Origin: Selenomonas sp. ND2010 | GTDB lineage: Bacteria > Bacillota > Negativicutes > Selenomonadales > Selenomonadaceae | Length of the DNA stretch: 64,000 nucleotides | NCBI RefSeq assembly: GCF_000702005.1 | Contig: NZ_JNKI01000001.1 | Span: 62,001-126,000 of the forward strand | Direction of reading: 5' to 3' | Part shown: positions 58,304 to 64,000 of the stretch, piece by piece | How the letters are laid out: each line of letters begins with the position of its first letter | How positions within the stretch are numbered: position 1 is the stretch's first letter | Program-made: the position numbers and the translations under genes | The notes under the pieces: model-generated | Database searches by the model: none | What the model was told of the DNA's origin: nothing | Seen by the model: only the letters and a program-made list of their open reading frames with translations

Positions 58304-60358
58304 TTAGCTCCAGCCGAGCCGTTGACGTTGGGCTTCGATGTCGGCAACAATTTTGGCGGCCAGTGCTTTCGGGTCCGTATTGACATTCATGACAGCGCCG
58401 AGGGTGGCTTTCGTATCGTGTTTGAGGAAACGCTCGACGTTCTCGGAGCCTTGGACTGGTGGTTCCACACAGTGATAGGAGTCGATGCCAAAGAGCCGGA
58501 AGGCCAGTGAGGCGTCAAGGCCTTTTTCGTTGGACCATTCGGGGCTGGCAAAGGCATAGGGCATATCTTTGATGGCTTGGCTGCTTGCGGCGGCAATGCC
58601 ACCGAATACGATCGAGGCGCGCGTGTTGTCGATGCATTCGCCCATGTGCCAGACCGGTGGCAGTTCGTGGGTGGTCAAGAAATCTCGCAGGGACTTTCCA
58701 GCCTTGGCGGCCCCTTCCTTGCTGCAGAACCCGAGTTTTAACAGTGGGAAGGAGGCGCAGCCGTTGGTGAAAATCAGGATATTGTTTTTGAGCAATTCCT
58801 CGGCCACATCGACGGTGGCTTTTTCATAGACGACACGGGGATTGCTGCAGCCGACCATGTTTACGATGCCGCGAATGGTTCCCTCCTTGAGGGCTTGGGC
58901 CAGGGCGTGATAGCCGGGGAACTGCTCAGCGATGTTTTCAGCGGTAAAGCCGACATCGGCCGTGACTTCGTAAGCGGGGATAAACACCGGAATGTCCCGG
59001 CGGGCGGCAAAGCTTTCGATGGCGCGGGTGACAATCTTGCGCGCGATTTTTTCGGTGTCGCTGATATTCGAATGATGGTGGTCATAGGCATAGTGCTCGG
59101 CACCAGGCAGCCGCGCGGAATCACTGGTCGTAACTACGGTGGTCTTAAAACACTTGGCAACATCCATGATGGATGGGAAGACATCCTGCACATCGGCAAC
59201 CCAGAGGTCAAGGGCACCGGTGCCAAGTACGAGCTCGGCGCCGACGGCATTGGAGAGGGGGATGACCCCCTCGTAGCGGTACATCGCCGACAGGCAGGAG
59301 CAGCAGATGCCGTAGAACTGGATGCCTTTGGCGCCGTTCTTTTGGGCGAGAGCCAAAAATTCCTGGCTGTGGCCAATGCGCACGATTTCGCTGACGAGGG
59401 TCGGAAGATGACCGTGAACGGCGATATTGACATAGCCCTTTTTGAGGGCGCCGATGTTGACCTTGGACGTGGCGCGATGGCCCGTGCCAAACATGGCGTC
59501 GGTGCCGATATTGGAAGCGACGACGCCGGTAAAACAGAAAGCCAGGCCGCAACGCAGGAACTGTTTCATGATGCTCTGCCAATCGCCATCGGTGCCGACG
59601 CCAGTGCGATGGTAGGCATCAAAGACTTCGTGATAAGCGCTGATGGGCAGGATATCCAAATCCTTCCAGACCTTCTGCCGCTCGACAGGTGCCAGTGCTT
59701 TGATGGTTTCATAATCAGCGGGTACGGCGCGTGACAGGTCAGCAAGCAGTACATCGGCAAGTTTGCCAGCGAGGCGGCGGGCACTTTGGCCGCGCGTTTC
59801 GATGCCAAACGCCTTACAGATTGCGCGCATTTTCTTTTCCCCGAGCAGGGGAAGGTTTAACTTTCCTTCGGCAATGAATTTTAGCGATAAAAGGATTTCC
59901 CGTGCATGGACGCCGTGTTGCGCGGCCCCCGCCGCGGCACTTCGCAAGAGATTGCGGGCGACGATGAGATCGGCATCAGCACCGCAGACGCCACGCGGAC
60001 TCTTCGGAGTAATCTTGCAGGGGCCCATGTTGCAAATCTTGCAGCAGACACCGCCGAGGCCAAACGAACATTGCGGCTTCTGTTGGTCAAAGCGATCAAA
60101 CACCGTATCATGGCCGAGCTGCTCCAGGCGAAGCATCATCTCGCGCACGGCGGGATCGGGCGTCTGCTCCAAGACATCCTGTTTCGAGGCAAAGGTCTTG
60201 CGGTACTCAGCGACGGCTTTCATATAATCCTTGACGCCGCCATGCTCATGGGGATGCTGGGCATCATGATCATGCGTATGCCAGTCGGCATGTTCATGAA
60301 CGGTATCGTAAGTATGCGGATGATTGTGTGGGTGTTGGTGGTGATGGTTCGTTGACAT
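58304..60358 (-). CDS. cooS: CooS-like anaerobic carbon-monoxide dehydrogenase homologue with altered C-cluster ligand and His-rich N-terminus
   Basis: A 684-residue homologue of Ni-CODH. Residues 1-41 hold 15 histidines (HHHQHPHNHPH and similar). The B/D-cluster cysteines are intact (CSFGLGGVCCKICNMGPCKI; RGVCGA), as are the C-cluster histidine loop VHGHLP, GICC (C353), VGCSN, NGCASF, HMGECIDN and the NEKGL lysine. Two departures stand out: the residue matching Cys333 of Carboxydothermus CODH-II (DYQC) is D392 in VADVQDVFPS, and the usual TGNE after GICC is SCLSAM with an extra cysteine. ATG 60358 follows AAAGGAG. CooC, CooF and CooJ genes are absent; an ABC transporter follows. CO oxidation is doubtful; a variant cluster or substrate is possible. 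Confidence 0.88.
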   Translation of the reverse strand: MSTNHHHQHPHNHPHTYDTVHEHADWHTHDHDAQHPHEHGGVKDYMKAVAEYRKTFASKQDVLEQTPDPAVREMMLRLEQLGHDTVFDRFDQQKPQCSFGLGGVCCKICNMGPCKITPKSPRGVCGADADLIVARNLLRSAAAGAAQHGVHAREILLSLKFIAEGKLNLPLLGEKKMRAICKAFGIETRGQSARRLAGKLADVLLADLSRAVPADYETIKALAPVERQKVWKDLDILPISAYHEVFDAYHRTGVGTDGDWQSIMKQFLRCGLAFCFTGVVASNIGTDAMFGTGHRATSKVNIGALKKGYVNIAVHGHLPTLVSEIVRIGHSQEFLALAQKNGAKGIQFYGICCSCLSAMYRYEGVIPLSNAVGAELVLGTGALDLWVADVQDVFPSIMDVAKCFKTTVVTTSDSARLPGAEHYAYDHHHSNISDTEKIARKIVTRAIESFAARRDIPVFIPAYEVTADVGFTAENIAEQFPGYHALAQALKEGTIRGIVNMVGCSNPRVVYEKATVDVAEELLKNNILIFTNGCASFPLLKLGFCSKEGAAKAGKSLRDFLTTHELPPVWHMGECIDNTRASIVFGGIAAASSQAIKDMPYAFASPEWSNEKGLDASLAFRLFGIDSYHCVEPPVQGSENVERFLKHDTKATLGAVMNVNTDPKALAAKIVADIEAQRQRLGWS

Positions 60359-60368
60359 AGTGACCGCT

Positions 60369-60416
60369 CCTTTTGACATCTGACATTTGACTTTTGACAT
60401 TTGAAATTTGACTGTC
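60369..60416. repeat. TTTGACAT half-site direct repeats before the cooS-like gene
   Basis: TTTTGACAT, CTGACATT, TTTGACTT, TTTGACATT, TTTGACTGTCAA follow each other in 48 bases in the untranslated leader of the minus-strand operon. They are half-sites of the dispersed TTGAC palindrome. Confidence 0.6.
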
Positions 60417-60465
60417 AATAAAAACTAAACATATAAAACAAGTATGTATATGAGAGATGGTTATT

Positions 60466-60494
60466 ATATTACTGTAAACTTGTAAATCTGTCAA
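60466..60494 (-). promoter_or_regulatory. Promoter of the cooS-like/ABC operon
   Basis: On the minus strand, -35 TTGACA (60489-60494) and -10 TAATAT (60466-60471) are 17 bases apart. The leader to the start codon is about 100 bases. Confidence 0.7.
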
Positions 60495-60658
60495 CTAAAA
60501 ACATATAAAAAATATCGGAATTACTTTTTAAGCAAATTTTAAGGGGAACATAATGACTAATACTATGATAAAAAAGTGCGATAAGCCTTGTGTTTATGCG
60601 GGTTAAAGCATATCTGGAAAAAACATGTAAAAAATCTGGATTTTTTATGAAAAAACTA

Positions 60659-60687
60659 TTGCCAAGGGGGTAAAAAAGGAATATAAT
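60659..60687 (+). promoter_or_regulatory. Promoter of the LysM protein gene
   Basis: TTGCCA (60659-60664), a 17-base spacer and TATAAT (60682-60687). Confidence 0.75.
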
Positions 60688-60770
60688 CAAGTCACAAATC
60701 AAGGATGTTCACAAAGAAATCCAGTTCATTTGCACTAATTTATTCATTCGTTTTACAGGAGGAACCTAAA

Positions 60771-61055
60771 ATGAAGAAGGCGTTGGTCATGTTGATGGCT
60801 GTCGTGTTCGTCGGTTTTACCGGCATGGATTGTGAGGCAGCTGCAAAAAATTACGAATTAGTAGAGACGGTATACACAGTATCCCAGGGAGATACGCTTG
60901 ACAGTGTAGCCAAGGAATATATGGCCAAGAATAATTATGGCCCGCGTGAGATTCGCGAGTTTACGGCTGGCATCAAAGAGCTTAACGATTGGCTCTTGCA
61001 TCGTGACATCAAAGTTGGCGATGAACTTCGCATCAATTACTGGATAAAAAAATAA
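60771..61055 (+). CDS. Exported LysM-domain protein
   Basis: A 94-residue protein: signal peptide (KKALVMLMAVVFVGFTGMDCEA) and one LysM domain (VYTVSQGDTLDSVAKEYMAK...GIKELN...DIKVGDELRI) that should bind peptidoglycan or related glycans outside the cytoplasmic membrane. AGGAGG precedes the ATG at 60771. Monocistronic, with its own consensus promoter and terminator. Confidence 0.88.
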   Translation: MKKALVMLMAVVFVGFTGMDCEAAAKNYELVETVYTVSQGDTLDSVAKEYMAKNNYGPREIREFTAGIKELNDWLLHRDIKVGDELRINYWIKK

Positions 61056-61073
61056 GTTCATAGAGCGAAAGAA

Positions 61074-61100
61074 AAAGGCTGTGCAGTTGCACAGCCTTTC
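61074..61100 (+). terminator. Terminator after the LysM gene
   Basis: AAAGGCTGTGC and GCACAGCCTTT form an 11-bp stem with an AGTT loop; the T run is short. Confidence 0.85.
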
Positions 61101-61142
61101 GATGTATGGGGAAATAATTCGAGGTTATTTCAAAAGGAGTTT

Positions 61143-62291
61143 ATGATGAAGCTTAATCATATTGTCGTAGCGATTGATTCGTTTAAAGGGAGTTTGTCAT
61201 CCTGGGAAGCGGGAAAAGTGGTCAGAGAAGCTGTGCAGACTGTTTTGCCAACCGCAAAAGTTGCGATATTTCCCTTGGCCGATGGAGGCGAAGGTACAGT
61301 GGATGCTTTGGTGGATGGATTGCAGGGAGAAATCGTATCCACTGTGGTCAAGGGGCCGTTGCAAAAGCCGGTAAAAAGTCGCTACGGACTGGTGGCAACC
61401 GAGAAGCTGGCGGTTATGGAAATGGCGGATGCCGCTGGATTGCCCCTGGTGCCGGAGGAAAAGCGTAATCCATTATATACGACAACGTATGGATTGGGGG
61501 AACTGATCCTGCAGGCAATCGATACCGGCTGTCGGGATTTTATCATCGGGATTGGTGGCAGTGCAACAAATGATTGTGGATTAGGAATGCTGACGGCATT
61601 GGGCTGGAAATTTAGGAAGGCAGATGGCACATCCGCTGGCATTTGCGGCGGTGATCTATCCGAAGTCACAACAATTGATGGGAGCCGGGGCGATGCACGC
61701 CTGAAAGAGTGCCGGTTCCGCATTGCCTGTGATGTGACCAATCCACTTTATGGACCTAACGGATGCTCGGTGGTATTTGGCCCGCAGAAAGGTGCGACGC
61801 CGGAAATTGTCAAGGAGATGGATGAGGCGATTCATCGCTTTGCCGATTTAGCAGAAGGGGAGTTGGGAACTTCCTGTGCAACAGCACCAGGGGCTGGAGC
61901 AGCTGGCGGTTTGGGATTTGCTTTTCAGACCTTCTTGGGGGCAGAGCTTATTCCGGGGACGGAGCTCTGTCTTGAAACGATTGGCATTCGTCCGGCGCTG
62001 GAGCAGGCGGATCTCTTGATTACTGGTGAAGGACGCATGGATTATCAAACCGCTATGGGGAAGGGGCCGGCCGGCGTAGCCCGCTTGGCCCACGAGCTAA
62101 ATGAATCGATAAAAACCGTGGCAGTCTGCGGCTGTGCCCTTCCCGATGCCGAGCTGGTCAATCAGCATGGCATCGATGCCTATTTCCCCATCCTGCACAT
62201 GCCAATGACGCCCCAGGAAGCCATGGAAGAAAAAAACACCCGGAGAAATCTTAAACAAACCGTGCTACAGATCGTGCGACTGATGAAATAA
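61143..62291 (+). CDS. glxK: Glycerate kinase (GlxK/GarK type)
   Basis: Phosphorylates D-glycerate to 2- or 3-phosphoglycerate. The 382-residue protein has the class II glycerate kinase blocks: VVAIDSFKGSLSSWEA at the N-terminus, PLADGGEGTVDALV, DFIIGIGGSATNDCGLGML, APGAGAAGGLGFAFQTFLGA and LLITGEGRMDYQTAMGKGP. AAAGGAG precedes ATGATG at 61143/61146. No glyoxylate or glucarate pathway genes are next to it. Confidence 0.95.
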   Translation: MMKLNHIVVAIDSFKGSLSSWEAGKVVREAVQTVLPTAKVAIFPLADGGEGTVDALVDGLQGEIVSTVVKGPLQKPVKSRYGLVATEKLAVMEMADAAGLPLVPEEKRNPLYTTTYGLGELILQAIDTGCRDFIIGIGGSATNDCGLGMLTALGWKFRKADGTSAGICGGDLSEVTTIDGSRGDARLKECRFRIACDVTNPLYGPNGCSVVFGPQKGATPEIVKEMDEAIHRFADLAEGELGTSCATAPGAGAAGGLGFAFQTFLGAELIPGTELCLETIGIRPALEQADLLITGEGRMDYQTAMGKGPAGVARLAHELNESIKTVAVCGCALPDAELVNQHGIDAYFPILHMPMTPQEAMEEKNTRRNLKQTVLQIVRLMK

Positions 62292-62328
62292 TAGAAAGTT
62301 GCTTCATGAAGTGTCTACGGTTGTGTGG

Positions 62329-62357
62329 TGTAATATTGCGTGAAAATATGATAAAAT
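62329..62357 (+). promoter_or_regulatory. Promoter of the AlbA-type gene, copy 2 of the duplicated control region
   Basis: TGTAAT (62329-62334), 17 bases and TAAAAT (62352-62357); the stretch AAATATGATAAAATAATA is the same as in copy 1. Confidence 0.55.
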
Positions 62358-62364
62358 AATAAAT

Positions 62365-62420
62365 GCTGGGAAACCAGCCGTAAGACTTGAAGTCGGCCAT
62401 ACCCATGTGGCCGGCTCTTT
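62365..62420 (+). ncRNA. Hairpin leader RNA before the AlbA-type gene (copy 2)
   Basis: CTGG-GAAA-CCAG, then the stem AGTCGGCCAT-ACCC-ATG-(T)-GGCCGGCT and CTTTATA. It matches the structure of copy 1 at 45815-45874, with a different linker (TAAGACTTGA versus CGTACTGG) and compensating stem changes. Confidence 0.6.
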
Positions 62421-62474
62421 ATATGCTTGGATTACCTGTGTCGTGAATGAAAGAGTAAGATAAAGGACAGGGTT

Positions 62475-63893
62475 ATGAATATTATAGATTTGATTGGCGA
62501 AGCAACGGAATATGATAAAAAGCAATCTTTGGAAGTGAAGAAGCCAAAAAGCTGGTTGAAAAGCATCAGTGCATTTGCCAATACCTTTGGCGGCAAGCTA
62601 ATTTTTGGCATTCGTGATGACGATGCGATAGTGGGGCTGGAAAATGCCAGAGCTGATGCGGAAATAATCAGTGAGACAATCAAGAACCGCATGAATCCAA
62701 TCCCAAAATTCAAATTATCGCTTGAAGCGGTGGATGGTAAAGAACTGATAATCGTTGAAGTCATGACCGGTGATGAGACGCCATACTATTATTCTGGTGA
62801 AGGGCAGTTGGTGGCCTTTGTGCGTCTGGGAAACGAAAGCGTACCAGCAAATCCCATGCAGCTGCGTGAACTGGTAATCCGAGGAAGCGGGCAGAGCTAT
62901 GACAGCTTGCCGTCGCGGTTCAAGTTTGAGGATATGGCCTTTACGAAACTGCGCTCTGTCTACAAGCAAAGAACAGGGAAATCCTTTGAAGAGACAGATT
63001 TTGAATCCTTTGGCTTGGTTGATTACAATGGCAAACTGACTAATGCCGGCGCTTTGCTGGCTGATGAATCCCCCGTAAGGCATTCGCGGGTCTTCTGTAC
63101 CAGATGGAATGGATTATCCAAAGCATCTGGTTTGATGGATGCTATCGATGATGAGGAGTATTCAGGTGGACTGATTTCCCTTTATCAAGATGCGCTGAGT
63201 TTTATCATGCGCCATAACAGGAAAGCATGGCGGAAAACACCTACTCATAGAATTGAATATCCGGACTATCCTAAGCGTGCTGTGATGGAGGGATTGGTCA
63301 ATGCCTTGATTCATCGCGACTATCTGATAGTCGGCAGTGAAGTCCATATTGACATTTTTGATAATCGCTTGGAGATTTATTCCCCTGGCGGAATGGTGGA
63401 TGGTTCCTCACTGGACGGCCGCGACCTGCGGAGCATCTCGTCTCAGCGCAGGAATCCAGTGCTCGCAGACGTCTTCAGCAGACTGCAACTCATGGAACGC
63501 AGAGGCAGTGGCTTCAAGAAGATACTGGAAGATTACGATTTCCAAGAGCACACGACAGCAGAACTGATGCCGAAATTCATGGCAGAGCATAGGGATTTTC
63601 TGCTGACGCTGTATAATTTGAATTACGTTGAGGGACAGGATACTGGCGATAATATCGAAGATGACGGTGAAATGGCGGTGATTGACGGTAAAATGGCGGT
63701 GATTGGCGGTAATATACAGGTGAAGATTATTGAAGCCATAAAAGCCGACAATACCATTTCTGCAACACAATTAGCAGAATTAATAGGCGTTTCCAAGCGG
63801 ACAGCAGAAAGACATATAAAAGAGTTGCGTGAGAAGGGCTTATTGGAAAGACAGGGCTCAGCTCGTGGTGGATGGTGGAAAGTCACTGTATGA
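62475..63893 (+). CDS. AlbA_2/Schlafen-type ATP-binding protein with C-terminal winged helix
   Basis: A 472-residue protein. The N-terminal AlbA_2 (divergent AAA-4) domain has EATEYDKKQSLEVKK and FANTFGGKLIFGIRDDDAIVG. The middle is the RecG-like ATP-binding module with MEGLVNALIHRDYLIVGSEV, DNRLEIYSPGGM and RRNPVLADVFSRLQLMERRGSG. A linker with two 21-base repeats (63672-63713) leads to a winged helix ISATQLAELIGVSKRTAERHIKELREKGLL. Such proteins act as transcriptional regulators or defence ATPases. The start follows AGGGTT only, so the ribosome site is weak. It is preceded by the leader RNA shared with the Mrr-like gene. Confidence 0.85.
   Translation: MNIIDLIGEATEYDKKQSLEVKKPKSWLKSISAFANTFGGKLIFGIRDDDAIVGLENARADAEIISETIKNRMNPIPKFKLSLEAVDGKELIIVEVMTGDETPYYYSGEGQLVAFVRLGNESVPANPMQLRELVIRGSGQSYDSLPSRFKFEDMAFTKLRSVYKQRTGKSFEETDFESFGLVDYNGKLTNAGALLADESPVRHSRVFCTRWNGLSKASGLMDAIDDEEYSGGLISLYQDALSFIMRHNRKAWRKTPTHRIEYPDYPKRAVMEGLVNALIHRDYLIVGSEVHIDIFDNRLEIYSPGGMVDGSSLDGRDLRSISSQRRNPVLADVFSRLQLMERRGSGFKKILEDYDFQEHTTAELMPKFMAEHRDFLLTLYNLNYVEGQDTGDNIEDDGEMAVIDGKMAVIGGNIQVKIIEAIKADNTISATQLAELIGVSKRTAERHIKELREKGLLERQGSARGGWWKVTV
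63672..63713 (+). repeat. Two 21-base in-frame tandem repeats in the AlbA-type gene
   Basis: ATGGCGGTGATTGACGGTAA and then a second, nearly identical unit encode MAVIDGK and MAVIGGN in the linker before the winged helix. They can change in copy number by slippage. Confidence 0.8.
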
Positions 63894-63962
63894 ATATTAG
63901 CTGTTTTTATACACTTAGTATGCGAGTTTGGGGAAGATTTGAGATTTGATGGTGAAGATATT

Positions 63963-64000
63963 ATGAGAATAAATAAAATTGTAGTAAGAAACTATAAGAT
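63963..64000 (+). CDS. Start of a probable OLD/RecF-type ATPase (partial)
   Basis: The first 12 codons read MRINKIVVRNYK. MxIxKIxIxNYK is the usual beginning of OLD-family nucleases and RecF/SMC-like AAA_15 ATPases, where the asparagine-tyrosine/phenylalanine-lysine precedes the Walker A strand. The gene continues outside the window. The neighbouring AlbA-type gene makes a defence locus possible. Confidence 0.4.
   Translation, partial: MRINKIVVRNYK

Noticed and set aside
58895-59734. Plus-strand 279-codon frame across the cooS-like gene
   Set aside because: Antisense shadow without start signals; the minus-strand frame contains all CODH motifs.
50021-60358. HypF and the CooS-like protein as one CO-oxidising hydrogenase locus
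   Set aside because: They lie in separate units 6 kb apart with a sensor kinase between, and no hydrogenase or Coo electron-transfer genes are present.
1-64000. tRNA, rRNA, tmRNA, 4.5S RNA or RNase P RNA genes
   Set aside because: No T-arm type GGTTCGAATCC, SRP tetraloop or other conserved RNA core was seen on either strand.
1-64000. CRISPR array or prophage
   Set aside because: No regularly spaced direct repeats of 24-40 bases and no phage structural, integrase or lysis genes were found; the dispersed TTGAC palindromes are irregularly spaced and short.

Overview
The window reads as chromosomal DNA of an anaerobic, low-to-mid GC bacterium of the Firmicutes-like diderms, most probably the Negativicutes (Selenomonas/Mitsuokella/Megamonas type). 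The pointers are the order smc-ftsY and ylxM-ffh-rpsP-khpA-ylqD-rimM-trmD, many GTG and TTG starts behind strong AGGAGG sites, an exported cobaltochelatase CbiK under a B12 riboswitch, glycyl-radical pyruvate formate-lyase, HypF, a CooS-like Ni-Fe-S protein and many small flavodoxin and ferredoxin proteins. The genus is an inference; there is no rRNA or tRNA in the window to test it.

Layout. 1-7.2 kb: a response-regulator tail, a LysR regulator, smc-ftsY, and a short run of small proteins (TIGR04076, VOC, flavodoxin). 7.2-7.85 kb is non-coding and holds a terminator, an unexplained stem-loop element and the pflB promoter. 7.85-18.3 kb: pflB-pflA, an EFR1 ferredoxin-flavodoxin protein, an SLC13-type transporter followed by a serine hydroxymethyltransferase-like protein that lacks the PLP lysine, a B12 riboswitch with exported CbiK, and a ZTP-type riboswitch with xpt-pbuX. 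18.4-36.8 kb: an accessory, mostly monocistronic stretch with Agp-like phosphatase, ZnuA with a Fur/Zur regulator, envelope enzymes (YkuD, VanX-like), exported acetolactate decarboxylase, PreA-like dehydrogenase, DUF488, GNATs, YkvI, LRAT, DUF2284, TetR, hydrolase, flavodoxin and a FlgT/LPP20-like exported protein. 37.0-41.1 kb: the conserved SRP/ribosome-maturation operon. 41.3-45.3 kb: two methyl-accepting chemotaxis proteins. 45.4-48.5 kb: a putative restriction island (Mrr-like endonuclease, HNH endonuclease, related small protein) bounded by inverted IS3-type ends. 48.5-52.4 kb: a membrane protein, a TPR protein and hypF. 52.5-55.7 kb: a probable small RNA with repeated UAUCCC loops and a large hybrid sensor kinase. 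55.7-60.4 kb: a minus-strand operon cooS-like / substrate-binding lipoprotein / permease / ATPase. 60.7-64 kb: a LysM protein, glycerate kinase, an AlbA-type ATP-binding protein behind a second copy of the promoter-leader seen before the Mrr-like gene, and the first codons of a probable OLD-family ATPase.

The most unusual signals are: (i) a CooS homologue with a 15-histidine N-terminal extension in which the cysteine equivalent to a C-cluster iron ligand is aspartate, transcribed with a NitT/TauT-type ABC transporter and without CooC, CooF or CooJ; (ii) a highly iterated palindrome TTGAC-N2-GTCAA, used in terminators between genes and packed five times into 93 bp inside hypF; (iii) two copies of one promoter plus hairpin-leader, each in front of a defence-like gene; (iv) a small RNA with three UAUCCC motifs; and (v) a pseudoenzyme of the GlyA family.
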